Source: Anaerolineae bacterium (GTDB taxonomy: Bacteria; Chloroflexota; Anaerolineae; JAFGEY01). Taken from it: a stretch of 44,963 nucleotides of DNA. The stretch spans positions 1-44,963 of the forward strand of contig JAFGIE010000040.1 of assembly GCA_016929775.1 (NCBI GenBank), given 5' to 3'. The notes beneath the pieces were generated by a model. It was given only the letters and a program-made list of their open reading frames with translations. It searched no databases and was not told where the DNA came from. The position numbers and the translations under genes were made by a program. This document shows, one piece after another, positions 8,530 through 16,022 of the stretch; the stretch's first letter is position 1, and each line of letters starts with the position of its first letter.

Positions 8530-9128
8530 GGGCTGTCCCTTTCGACCAGTTCTTCGAGTGCGGCGACGGCGCGCGCCAGCTCGGAGGCGAGCCAGCTGTC
8601 GGAGCGCGCCGCGATGGCGCGCGCCAGCGCTGCTTGGTACCATAGCGTGCCCGATCGCCCGCCGTTAAAGGCTCCCCACACGCGCTCGCCCTGACTGCGG
8701 TAGGTGCGCAGCAACGAACGGACGTTGTGCAGCTTGTCCGCCGCGCTGACGCGGAGCACGTCCGGGGTGGCGGTCGCGAGGGATGCGAGGTAGCGCTCTT
8801 TGCGCTCGCGCCAGGGAGGCTTGGGCATGGTGTCCGCATCCGTGCAGCCCTCGACGATCGCGGCGACCCGCTCTCCGAACCGCGCCCGGATCTCCTGGCG
8901 CACGCGATCGCCCCCCTGATCCTCGATCGCGTCGTGCAGCAGGGCGGCGATCGCCTCTTCCTCGCTCCCCCCGTCCTCCAGGACCAGCGCCGCGACGCTC
9001 ATCAAGTGAGCCATGTAGGGGACGCCCGACGCCTTGCGTACCTGCTCCGCGTGCAGGTGCAGGGCGTACTGGAATGCGCGCTCGAAGCGCGGTCCGAGTG
9101 TAACCTGCCCTCTGCCATCGTGGGTCAT
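8526..9128 (-). CDS. Small RelA/SpoT-type HD hydrolase (ppGpp hydrolase-like)
   Basis: Start ATG at 9128 has GGAGGA just upstream (reverse complement of 9131-9137). 200 residues, comprising only the hydrolase domain. Conserved positions match the SpoT/Mesh1 HD domain: GVPYMAHL with His41, LLHDAIED with His65-Asp66 and Glu69-Asp70, and [13 protein letters not shown] with Asp131 and Asn135. No synthetase or TGS/ACT domain follows. Such stand-alone small alarmone hydrolases remove the 3'-pyrophosphate from (p)ppGpp in a Mn-dependent way. The stop codon overlaps the uxuA start, so the two are co-translated. Substrate is inferred; some family members act on other nucleotides such as NADPH. Confidence 0.8.
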   Translation of the reverse strand: MTHDGRGQVTLGPRFERAFQYALHLHAEQVRKASGVPYMAHLMSVAALVLEDGGSEEEAIAALLHDAIEDQGGDRVRQEIRARFGERVAAIVEGCTDADTMPKPPWRERKERYLASLATATPDVLRVSAADKLHNVRSLLRTYRSQGERVWGAFNGGRSGTLWYQAALARAIAARSDSWLASELARAVAALEELVERDSP

Positions 9129-9238
9129 CGGTCCTCCACCTCGGGGCGCACCACCGGGGGGCTCCAGATGCGGTACAAGGAAAGGCACGCTCGCTGGAGG
9201 CTGCCGCGCGCGACGAGAATGCCGCGTGCACGTGCTCC

Positions 9239-10606
9239 CTAGCCTGCCGTGTTCTGGCTATCCAGGCACTGGTACTCGCCCTCCCGGGCGTACAACGGGC
9301 ATCCGCCCCCGCAGATCTCGACGTCGGGACACGCCACGCATTCCGGGGGCAGCCACGCCCGGTCGCGGATATAGCGCGCCAACGCGCTGTCCCAGATCTG
9401 CTCCCACGGGTCGGTCAGCAAGTTGCCCATCGACTCAAAGTAGCTCTGGCAGGGGAGAACGTCGCCGTTGGGCTCGACCGCCATGTTGTAGCGCGCCGCC
9501 GAGCAACCCTTGACGCCCAGGTCGTGCTCGAGGGGGTTGAACTCGCAGTAGCGGGTCGGCGTGTACCAGATCAGCCGCAGCTTGCGGAGGTCGGCCCAGG
9601 CCTTTACCCGCTCCATGATCGGCTCGAGGTCCGCCTCGGGGATGCCGATGCCGACGTCTCGACCCTTTCCAGCATAGATCAGGCCATTGCAGGCGAACGT
9701 CTGCACGCCCAGGTCGGCGATAAAGTCGATCGTCTCCTCGATCCCGGCGGCATTGAGGTCGGTGATCGTGGTGTTGGTCATCAGGTAGACGTCGGCATCC
9801 ACGCTGTTGCGGATGCCCTGTACGGTCTCGCGCCACGCCCCCTCGGCGCAGACCATCTGATCGTGCACCGCCGCGTCGTGCGATTCGAGCGTGATCTGGA
9901 TGTGATCGAGCCCTGCTTCCAACAGCCCGTCCAGATAAGCGCGATCAGAGAGCCGCCGCCCATTGGTCAGCAGTCCGGTCACCAAACCCACGTCCTCGGC
10001 GTACTCGATCAACTCACGCAGGTAGGGGACGAGCGTCGCTTCGCCGCCGGTAAAGGTCACGTGCGGGATGCCCACCTCCCAGCAACGGTCGATGATCTGC
10101 TTCCACTCCTCCGGGCCCAGTTCGGGAAAGCCGGGCGCGCGCGCGACGTAGCAGTGCCCGCAGGCATTGTTGCAGCGGTAGGTCAGCGCCAGGTCCATGC
10201 GGTAGGGGGCGGACGCTGGCGTCTGGAAGGGGTCGATGCGGCGCACGTCGAGGTAGGTGATCGGGCAGACCTCGTCGGTGCGCGCCAGGAGCAGGACCTT
10301 GTCGCGCAGGGCCACATAGTCATCGTGCGCCTGCTGGCGCGAGACGCGGTAGCGGCGCGCGATCGCACGCGCGGCTTTGTCGGGCGTGGCTTCGTCCACC
10401 AACAGCCGCGCCATCTCGGTCGCCGTCTGGTTGAGGTGGAGCACCTTGGCGGCATTGATCACCAGGGTGCCGTACCCGTCGCCCTCGACCCGGAGGTGAA
10501 GCCGGAACCGTTCCTCCGCGTCCGGCGCGGACCGATACTGGTACATGCCCTTGGATAGCGGTTCCACATCCGAGAACCACTGCCTGATCCGGTCGAGAAT
10601 CGACAT
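9239..10606 (-). CDS. PqqD-domain radical SAM/SPASM enzyme, putative peptide maturase
   Basis: ATG at 10606 with AGGAGG five bases upstream; 455 residues. About 35-110 resembles PqqD-type peptide-recognition domains (TLVINAAKVLHLNQTA, then a helix with ARAIARRYRVSR). The radical SAM domain (about 135-330) has the cluster motif Cys145-x3-Cys149-x2-Cys152 (CNNACGHC), GGEAT and LTNGRRLS. The C-terminal SPASM part has Cys368, 386, 423, 426, 432, 436 and 447, enough for two auxiliary clusters. Enzymes with this architecture install thioether or carbon crosslinks in ribosomally made peptides, or mature proteins. Its start is 27 bp after the stop of a DUF2207 protein with a Cys-Ala tail, which is the obvious candidate substrate (inference). 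Confidence 0.85.
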   Translation of the reverse strand: MSILDRIRQWFSDVEPLSKGMYQYRSAPDAEERFRLHLRVEGDGYGTLVINAAKVLHLNQTATEMARLLVDEATPDKAARAIARRYRVSRQQAHDDYVALRDKVLLLARTDEVCPITYLDVRRIDPFQTPASAPYRMDLALTYRCNNACGHCYVARAPGFPELGPEEWKQIIDRCWEVGIPHVTFTGGEATLVPYLRELIEYAEDVGLVTGLLTNGRRLSDRAYLDGLLEAGLDHIQITLESHDAAVHDQMVCAEGAWRETVQGIRNSVDADVYLMTNTTITDLNAAGIEETIDFIADLGVQTFACNGLIYAGKGRDVGIGIPEADLEPIMERVKAWADLRKLRLIWYTPTRYCEFNPLEHDLGVKGCSAARYNMAVEPNGDVLPCQSYFESMGNLLTDPWEQIWDSALARYIRDRAWLPPECVACPDVEICGGGCPLYAREGEYQCLDSQNTAG

Positions 10607-10633
10607 CCTGCCTCCTTCTACGATCAGGGCGCG

Positions 10634-12340
10634 CTATCGTCCGCCGCCCGCGCACGCGCACGCGCACCCTGCACACGCACACGCGCATGCGCAGGCACAG
10701 CCGCCGCTGCGGTGCGAGGACCCGCTCGAAGAGACGGGGGGCGGGTTCGTTCGCTGCGTGACGCCGCTCGTGAACTCTTGTAGGCGGCCCACGATCCCGC
10801 TCGCCGTGCGCTCCATGCCGCCCACAAAGGTGCTCGCGAACGCTGCGCCCGGCAGGGTGGGCAGCGTGATCTGCCTGCCGCCGGGCGCGCTGCTGCTGCG
10901 CCCCGTCGATATGTCTCCCCCGCCGGTGCGCGAGGAGCGCACCATGGGCACCCAGGGACGGTAGTAGGCCCACCAGGGAGGCATGAACACGGGCCCGGTG
11001 CGGAAGGTGCGCTCGGTGCGCTCCTGGAAGTCGTCGTCCATCATCATCCATTCCAGGTTCTGGTCGAACTGCTGTGACTTGACCTCTGGCGTGGACTCTT
11101 GCGTGACCTGGTTCCAGGCTCGGTCGACGATGCTGCCATAGTAGGCGATCGTCTCCTTGCGGCTGAAGCCTTTCATGCGCTGGTTGACCGACTTGATGAG
11201 CTCGATCAACATGGTACGCAGGGCGCCCTGCTTCAGCTTGCCCTTCGGATCGATGGCGGCGATGAACGCCTCCTCGTACTTGCGCCACTCGCGCTGGGGC
11301 ATGGGATCGGCTTTCTCGAGCTGCAGCGGGTCCTCGCTCGTGACAATGATCGCCCGCTTCTTGAGGAGGCCGAACAGGATCATGGTCAGTACCTTGTTCA
11401 GCGGCTTCTCCAGCAGGATCGCCGCCTCGACGGCGGTCAGCCCACGCTTGATCCCGACGCCCTCTACCGCCAACTCGGGCGGCAGGTACTTCATCTTGCG
11501 GCGGTTGGCTTGCAGGATGGCGAGCACCGGTCCGCCCGCAAAGATCAGCAAGATCGCGCCCGTGCACCCGGTCGTGAACAACCCGTCCAGGTCTAGTGCG
11601 CGCCCGCCGTCACTGGTGCCGCCGGTGTCGATCACGACCGGCGCCTTGTGGACCACGTCGACGTACGACGCCGGGAACGAGATGCCGTGCTTGTGGGTCT
11701 CGCTGCCGGTCGCGTCGGGGTAGACATAGATGAACACGATCCGGTCGTCGATCACGTCGACCTCGTCGAACTCGCGGTCGTGGTAGCGCGTCTCCTCGTT
11801 GGTCACGCCCGGCGGGAACATGAACTGGATCTCGAGGTAGGTCTTGCCGACGACGTTGGCGGCGTCATAGTAGTGGGGCGCGAACTCGACGCTGGCATAG
11901 GCTTCGTCCGCGCTATCGGGGTAGACGAATTCCGCGACGTTCACCCGCAGGTGGAGCGTGCCCTGTTCGCCTGGCTGCAGCGTGTACGAGCCGAGGTGGA
12001 CCTCGACGCCGATGTCGAGCCATTCGGACTTGTAGATGTCGCTCAGCGGCAGCTCCTCGCCGCCCCCTGCGCCAGCGCTGTACCACGCTTCCGCGCTGTC
12101 CAGGTCGTACGACCGGTTGGGCATGCCCACGTCGACGATGTCGATCGGGTGGGCGTTGGGCGCGCAGGTGTACGTCAGCCAGTACTCGATGTCAGCCGAG
12201 CCGTCTGCGTTCACGATCACACGCGAGATATTGCGGTCGACCGAGAACCGATAGTCCTGTGCCCACGCGCCAGGCACCGCGCACAGGAACGCGATGAACA
12301 GCGCCAGCACGCCGACTCCGATCCAACGCTTGGCTCTCAT
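10634..12340 (-). CDS. DUF2207-like membrane protein with Cys-Ala repeat tail
   Basis: Two ATG codons lie side by side at 12343 and 12340. The second is chosen because GGAGG is only one base from the first. 568 residues. A signal peptide (about 1-27) leads into an outside beta-rich domain (about 28-245), one membrane segment (about 253-277, LFTTGCTGAILLIF), then a cytoplasmic region with ELAVEGVGIKRGLTAVEAAILLEKP typical of DUF2207 proteins. A Gly/Ser/Pro-rich linker (about 470-547) ends in an extraordinary tail: GG, five Cys-Ala pairs, Gly, three Cys-Ala pairs, GGGR. Cys residues are 548, 550, 552, 554, 556, 559, 561 and 563. Only three other Cys occur in the protein. Cys and Ala codons in the tail vary, so it is not a simple DNA repeat. 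Function unknown; the adjacent radical SAM enzyme is the likely modifier. Confidence 0.85.
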   Translation of the reverse strand: MRAKRWIGVGVLALFIAFLCAVPGAWAQDYRFSVDRNISRVIVNADGSADIEYWLTYTCAPNAHPIDIVDVGMPNRSYDLDSAEAWYSAGAGGGEELPLSDIYKSEWLDIGVEVHLGSYTLQPGEQGTLHLRVNVAEFVYPDSADEAYASVEFAPHYYDAANVVGKTYLEIQFMFPPGVTNEETRYHDREFDEVDVIDDRIVFIYVYPDATGSETHKHGISFPASYVDVVHKAPVVIDTGGTSDGGRALDLDGLFTTGCTGAILLIFAGGPVLAILQANRRKMKYLPPELAVEGVGIKRGLTAVEAAILLEKPLNKVLTMILFGLLKKRAIIVTSEDPLQLEKADPMPQREWRKYEEAFIAAIDPKGKLKQGALRTMLIELIKSVNQRMKGFSRKETIAYYGSIVDRAWNQVTQESTPEVKSQQFDQNLEWMMMDDDFQERTERTFRTGPVFMPPWWAYYRPWVPMVRSSRTGGGDISTGRSSSAPGGRQITLPTLPGAAFASTFVGGMERTASGIVGRLQEFTSGVTQRTNPPPVSSSGSSHRSGGCACACACACAGCACACAGGGR

Positions 12341-12378
12341 CATGCCTCCGATCCCGTCATTGCCCTCGTGTCGAGCGA

Positions 12379-12807
12379 TCACCACTTGGGCTCTTCTACT
12401 ATCTGGTAGGTCGATCCGCAGTACGGGCAGGAGACGACGATCGCGCCTCCCTGTACCACGATCGCATCCTTGTCGAGCTTGGCATTGCATTTCTGGCAGC
12501 TTAGTGAGGCAAGGTCTATGTCGCCGGTCAGCTCGACTTGCTGGTGGATCGTCACCTTTTGCTCTGGCTTGGGCTGCATGCGCCGCCAGGCGAGAAAGGC
12601 CCCCAACGCGGCGAACAGCCAGATGACGAGGCCCACGACGACCATCCCGATGCCGAGGCTCAGGCGTGAGCCGGGATCGGCTGCGTCCTGGGCGTGTGCG
12701 GCAAGGATGTACAGCACCCCGAAGCCCCCCAGCACGCCCCCTACACAGAGAAAGACCAGTCCGGTGACCAGCAGCGCGATCGTTCCCGCCGTTTTTGCGC
12801 CCCTCAT
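12379..12807 (-). CDS. Two-helix membrane protein with C-terminal zinc ribbon
   Basis: ATG at 12807 with AGGAGG five to six bases upstream. 142 residues. Two hydrophobic segments (about 10-33 and 49-72) with an Ala/Asp-rich loop between them precede a cytoplasmic tail. The tail contains CQKC (about 103-106) and CPYC (about 127-130), spaced as in a small rubredoxin-like zinc ribbon. It is the first gene of the leftward run: a promoter lies at 12853-12881 and the DUF2207 protein starts 38 bp downstream. I do not recognise a named family. Its position suggests it works with the Cys-tailed protein, perhaps as a membrane partner or metal/redox handler (inference). Confidence 0.75.
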   Translation of the reverse strand: MRGAKTAGTIALLVTGLVFLCVGGVLGGFGVLYILAAHAQDAADPGSRLSLGIGMVVVGLVIWLFAALGAFLAWRRMQPKPEQKVTIHQQVELTGDIDLASLSCQKCNAKLDKDAIVVQGGAIVVSCPYCGSTYQIVEEPKW

Positions 12808-12852
12808 GCCTGCCTCCTGATCGTGGGTTCAGCTTGCCGTCGTTGTACTCCG

Positions 12853-12881
12853 ATTATAGCACAGCCCATGTTCTTCGCCAA
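12853..12881 (-). promoter_or_regulatory. Promoter of the Cys-tail/radical SAM operon
   Basis: On the minus strand TTGGCG (12876-12881) and perfect TATAAT (12853-12858) are 17 bp apart, with TGTGC directly before the -10. The predicted start is near 12846, giving a leader of about 40 bases. The surrounding GGCTGTGCTATAATCGG is repeated at the promoter near 33218. Confidence 0.72.
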
Positions 12882-12932
12882 TCTGGAAGCTGTAGGGTGT
12901 TGGGATCCGCGCAGGGACGAGCTCGGCTCTGT

Positions 12933-12963
12933 CCTCGTCCCCGCGCGGAGCGCGGGGACGAGG
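12933..12963. terminator. 13-bp perfect hairpin, probable terminator of the RHH gene
   Basis: CCTCGTCCCCGCG (12933-12945) pairs with 12951-12963, loop CGGAG. A competing partner, GGGACGAG at 12914-12921, can pair with CTCGTCCC at 12934-12941. It lies about 70 bp past the stop of the leftward ribbon-helix-helix gene. No clear T-run. Confidence 0.5.
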
Positions 12964-13032
12964 AGAGGCTCGGGCTTGCGGGTCTGCTACGCCACAGTAG
13001 GCAGTGACGCTGCCCGGGGGTGGTGGGGCGTC

Positions 13033-13389
13033 CTACTTGTCGAGATGTTGCACGGACTTGAGCAGATCCTGCCGCAGCTGTGTGATCCGGTTGGTGACCG
13101 ACTCGATCCGGTCAAACAGCGCACTGCTGCTCTCGATCCCGCGCTGCAGCAGGATCGCGGCGCTCTCGGACCGGCTCTTGCAGATCCCAGAAGCGACCAG
13201 CATGTCCAGTTTCGCGAGCGTCTCGTCGTTCACGCGGACCATGACCGAGTTCCCGCGCCCGGTCAGCGCCGCCTCGAGCGATTCCATGAAACTGCTCAGC
13301 GCCCGGCTGACGCTGTCGCCTGCGGGGCGCTTTTTGTGTTCCTCTGTGACCTGCACTTCGACCTCTACCTCTTCGCGATCGCTGTCCAT
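13033..13389 (-). CDS. Ribbon-helix-helix DNA-binding protein
   Basis: ATG at 13389 with GAGGAGG four to five bases upstream. 118 residues. An acidic N-terminus (MDSDREEVEVEVQV) and a linker precede the ribbon-helix-helix core at about residues 48-85: the strand NSVMVRVND, the first helix ETLAKLDMLVASG and a second helix with SRSESAAILLQRGIE. The C-terminal helix (about 86-118, FDRIESVTNRITQLRQDLL) has heptad-like hydrophobics and may form a coiled coil. It is preceded by a perfect 14-bp palindrome at 13424-13437, a likely self-regulatory operator. It is divergent from the membrane protein gene at 13685 and may control it too (inference). Confidence 0.75.
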   Translation of the reverse strand: MDSDREEVEVEVQVTEEHKKRPAGDSVSRALSSFMESLEAALTGRGNSVMVRVNDETLAKLDMLVASGICKSRSESAAILLQRGIESSSALFDRIESVTNRITQLRQDLLKSVQHLDK

Positions 13390-13423
13390 GGGGCCTCCTC
13401 GTCGTGTGGGTTGACTGTATCCA

Positions 13424-13437
13424 CATTACGCGTAATG
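13424..13437. promoter_or_regulatory. Perfect palindrome, candidate operator for the RHH protein
   Basis: CATTACGCGTAATG reads the same on both strands. It lies 35 bp before the start of the ribbon-helix-helix gene and 45 bp upstream of the -35 box of the divergent promoter at 13483-13511. Its size and symmetry fit an RHH dimer-of-dimers site. Confidence 0.6.
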
Positions 13438-13482
13438 CCTTTCCTGGGTTTCACGTGGGGGCTGGACCTCGCATGTCGCGCT

Positions 13483-13511
13483 TTGACCTTCACGTTCCTT
13501 TCTGCTATACT
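13483..13511 (+). promoter_or_regulatory. Promoter of the TIGR02206-type membrane protein
   Basis: TTGACC (13483-13488) and TATACT (13506-13511) with 17-bp spacing. The leader to the GTG start at 13685 is then about 165 bases; no clear structured element was recognised in it. Confidence 0.68.
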
Positions 13512-13684
13512 GCCCGGGCGTCCGCATCCCGGGTCCTCGCCGGGTGGCTCTCGATCGGGAGCGTGGCGATCAGCGGTGCGCCCAGCGTGGTGCGCGACTG
13601 CCTGCAGCGCGCGCGATCACGTGCGGGCTCTCCACAGTGTGCAGCATCTGTCCCCTGACCACGTCCGGTCGAAAGGAGTACGCC

Positions 13685-14446
13685 GTGAATAAGTACTTTT
13701 CCGCCGACTATTTGAAGGGGGAGTTCGAGCTCTTTTCCCCATCCCACGTTATTGTGCTGCTCACGCTCGTCGTGTTGAACGTGCTCATGGTCGTGTGGCA
13801 GCGGCGCGTCGAGCGCCCCTCCGCGCGCCGCTGGTTCCGCTACGCGCTGGCGGCGCTGCTGATCGGGCAAGAGATCTCGCTCAATGTCTGGCGTCTCTCG
13901 ATTGGCGAGTGGTTCATCGGAGAGTCGCTGCCCCTCCATCTGTGCGGGGCGGCGATCGTCCTGTCCGCGATCATGCTCGTCAATGATAGCTATGCGATCT
14001 ATGAACTGACCTACTTTTGGGGATTCGGGGGGGCGATCCAGGCTCTGCTCACGCCCGACAGCACCTACGGCTTTCCGCACTACCGCTTCTTCCAGGTCTT
14101 TGTCTCCCACGGTGCGATCGTGACTGCCAGCGTGTACATGACCTTTGTCGTCGGCTATCGACCCAAGTTCCGCTCGATCTGGAAGACGTTCCTGATCACG
14201 AACGCCTACGCTGTTGCGATCGGGCTCTTCAACTGGGCGGTAGACGGCAACTATCTCTTTCTGTGTCACAAACCTGAAACGCCGTCGCTGCTGGACGTCC
14301 TCGGGCCTTGGCCCTGGTACATCCTCAGCCTACAGGGGGTCGGTCTAATCTTCTTTTTCGTCCTGTATGCGCCCTTTGGCGCCAAGGACTTGGTTGCCTG
14401 GGCGGCGCAGCGACGTGAGCGGCGCGTGGTCTCACCGAGCGGCTAG
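13685..14446 (+). CDS. TIGR02206 (YwaF-like) integral membrane protein
   Basis: The start is GTG at 13685, with AAGGAG at 13673-13678; the open frame upstream is not used because it lacks this site and shows no matching residues. 253 residues with about six to seven membrane segments. The opening (NKYFSADYLKGEFELFSPSHVIVLL), the LPLHLCGAAIVLSAIML segment, the YELTYFWGFGGAIQALLTPD segment and the FFQVFVSHGAIV segment are characteristic of the TIGR02206/YwaF membrane family. The conserved histidines and acidic residue lie within helices. No biochemical function is established for the family. Transcribed from its own promoter; a Crp/Fnr regulator gene follows. Confidence 0.82.
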   Translation: MNKYFSADYLKGEFELFSPSHVIVLLTLVVLNVLMVVWQRRVERPSARRWFRYALAALLIGQEISLNVWRLSIGEWFIGESLPLHLCGAAIVLSAIMLVNDSYAIYELTYFWGFGGAIQALLTPDSTYGFPHYRFFQVFVSHGAIVTASVYMTFVVGYRPKFRSIWKTFLITNAYAVAIGLFNWAVDGNYLFLCHKPETPSLLDVLGPWPWYILSLQGVGLIFFFVLYAPFGAKDLVAWAAQRRERRVVSPSG

Positions 14447-14530
14447 GGCGCACGCCTCCGCCCGGCTCGGCGCAGACGATAACGCATTAAAGTGGACTAT
14501 AAAATGCCGATAACTTTGTTTGGATATCTG

Positions 14531-14559
14531 TTGACACAGCCTGTGTTCGCTGCTATAAT
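14531..14559 (+). promoter_or_regulatory. Consensus promoter with embedded inverted repeat, Crp/Fnr gene
   Basis: TTGACA (14531-14536) and TATAAT (14554-14559) with 17-bp spacing and an extended TGC before the -10: a fully consensus sigma-70 type promoter. Within it, ACACAG-C-CTGTGT (14534-14546) is a perfect inverted repeat that overlaps the -35 and the spacer, a position where bound protein would block polymerase. Confidence 0.85.
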
Positions 14560-14634
14560 CGTCCCATCTGGTTTGATCGGCCCGCAGCAGGGGGCCTTGC
14601 GCCTGCGCCCCGGCACAGCACACGAGTGGTGAGC

Positions 14635-15315
14635 ATGGATGTCGTTGCCCGAACCCTGTCCGAGTTTCGGATCCTCGCTGACCTGGACCGTGCGGCATTG
14701 CGAGACATCGCCGCCTATGTGAGCGAATCCACGTACGACCCCAATCAGATCATCGCCTTGGCAGGTGAGCCCTGCCGGGGCGTGTACATGATCGTGCAGG
14801 GCGAGGTCAGAGTGCGCCGACTCTCGCTCGAGGGACGGGAGTACGTGCTGGACTATCTTGGCCCGGGCGAGTGTTTCAACATCGTCCCTGTCCTCGACGG
14901 AGGGACCAGCCTGGCGACGACGGAAGCGGCGAGCCGTGCGGTCCTGTACGTCATCCCCTGCGATCGGTTCCTGGGGCTCGTGCAGGCGCACCGGCAGGTT
15001 GCGATGGCTGTGACGCGCTACTTGGCGGAGAGGGTGCGCTACCTGAGCGACGCCGTGGAGGGCCTGGCGCTGCATACCGTGCGCACGCGCCTGGCGCGGT
15101 TCCTGCTCGCCCAGGCGGACGATCCCACGGACGAGGGACGGCGCTGGACACAGGAAGAGATCGCCGCACACGTGGGCACTGTCCGCGACGTCGTCGGTCG
15201 GACGCTGCGCAACTTTAGCCGAGAGGGCATGATCCGTCACGCTGGCGGGCCCATGGTGGTCGCCGACCGCCGCGCGCTCGAACGCGAGGCGATGCAGGAG
15301 GAGATGGGCGGGTGA
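14635..15315 (+). CDS. Crp/Fnr-family transcription regulator
   Basis: The ATG at 14635 is taken; two in-frame GTG codons at 14626 and 14629 are alternatives, and no strong ribosome site decides between them. 226 residues. The cyclic-nucleotide-binding-like sensor domain (about 8-120) includes GEPCRGVYMIVQGEVRV and YLGPGECFNIVPVLDG. The C-terminal winged helix (about 145-220) includes RRWTQEEIAAHVGTVRDVV and RTLRNFSREGMI. The FNR-type Cys set is absent, so an iron-sulfur sensor is unlikely; haem or cyclic nucleotide sensing cannot be excluded. It overlaps the next gene by four bases, suggesting that it controls that molybdoenzyme-like lipoprotein. The operator-like repeat in its promoter suggests autoregulation. 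Confidence 0.88.
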   Translation: MDVVARTLSEFRILADLDRAALRDIAAYVSESTYDPNQIIALAGEPCRGVYMIVQGEVRVRRLSLEGREYVLDYLGPGECFNIVPVLDGGTSLATTEAASRAVLYVIPCDRFLGLVQAHRQVAMAVTRYLAERVRYLSDAVEGLALHTVRTRLARFLLAQADDPTDEGRRWTQEEIAAHVGTVRDVVGRTLRNFSREGMIRHAGGPMVVADRRALEREAMQEEMGG

Positions 15316-15974
15316 GATCCGTTCGACGTGCGGGGATTGGACGGCGCGCGCCGACTGCGTTCGCGCTGATCCTGGGGATCCTGGTGGCGTGTGTGCCAGG
15401 CCCGGCAGCGCCCGTGAGCACCACGCCGGAGGTCGACGACGCTGCGCCTGTCGTCACCCCGACGCCGTGTGTCCTCGCGCCGATCGCCGTGCCGACTCGG
15501 CCCGCCGAGACGCCGGGCTATGTCGAGCTCGATCCTACGACGGGCTTGCACATGACCGGGACGCCGACCGAGGTCGACCTGGCGTCCTACCGGCTCGAGG
15601 TCACCGGCAAGGTCGAGGTCCCGCTCAGCCTGACCTACGATCAACTGCGCTGCATGCCGCGGATCGAGCGCCGCGCCACCTTGGTCTGTCCGGGTTTCTT
15701 TGAGGATCAGGCCACGTGGGCCGGCGCCTCGCTCGACCACGTGCTCGGTCTGGCCCAGGTGCAGGACGATGCGACCCAGCTCAGGTTGGTTGGCGCCGAC
15801 GGCTACTACACGCTCGTGCGGTTGGTCGACCTCGTGCCGGACGACGACTTTTTGGCGTACGAGTGGGAGGGCGAGCCACTCCCGATCCTACACGGTTTCC
15901 CGGTGCGACTGGTCTTTCCGGCGCTGAACGGGTCCAAGTGGGTCAAGTGGTTGCTCGAGATCGAGGTCTACTAG
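15312..15974 (+). CDS. Molybdopterin-binding domain lipoprotein (sulfite oxidase/YedY-like)
   Basis: GTG at 15312 overlaps the regulator's stop (GTGA). 220 residues. The N-terminus is a lipoprotein signal ending at LVAC (Cys27), followed by a Pro/Thr-rich linker to about 70. Residues 85-220 match a compact oxidoreductase molybdopterin-binding domain: LTYDQLRCMP, RRATLVCPGFF with Cys126 at the usual molybdenum-ligand position, WAGASLDHVL, and the typical C-terminal HGFPVRLVFPALNGSKWVKW. It has no dimerisation domain. Expected to be anchored outside the membrane and to reduce or oxidise a small oxyanion or sulfoxide; no haem partner is encoded next to it. The substrate is unknown. Confidence 0.83.
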   Translation: MRSVRRAGIGRRAPTAFALILGILVACVPGPAAPVSTTPEVDDAAPVVTPTPCVLAPIAVPTRPAETPGYVELDPTTGLHMTGTPTEVDLASYRLEVTGKVEVPLSLTYDQLRCMPRIERRATLVCPGFFEDQATWAGASLDHVLGLAQVQDDATQLRLVGADGYYTLVRLVDLVPDDDFLAYEWEGEPLPILHGFPVRLVFPALNGSKWVKWLLEIEVY

Positions 15975-16022
15975 CCCGAGGCCCAACCGCTCTCGCCCTG
16001 CCCAACGTGTCTCCGCCGGCGC

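Noticed and set aside
10640..10700. GC/CA microsatellite-like stretch
   Set aside because: At DNA level it looks like a low-complexity repeat, but Cys and Ala codons vary (TGT/TGC, GCA/GCC/GCG) and the frame is held, so it is treated as the coding Cys-Ala tail, not as a DNA repeat element.
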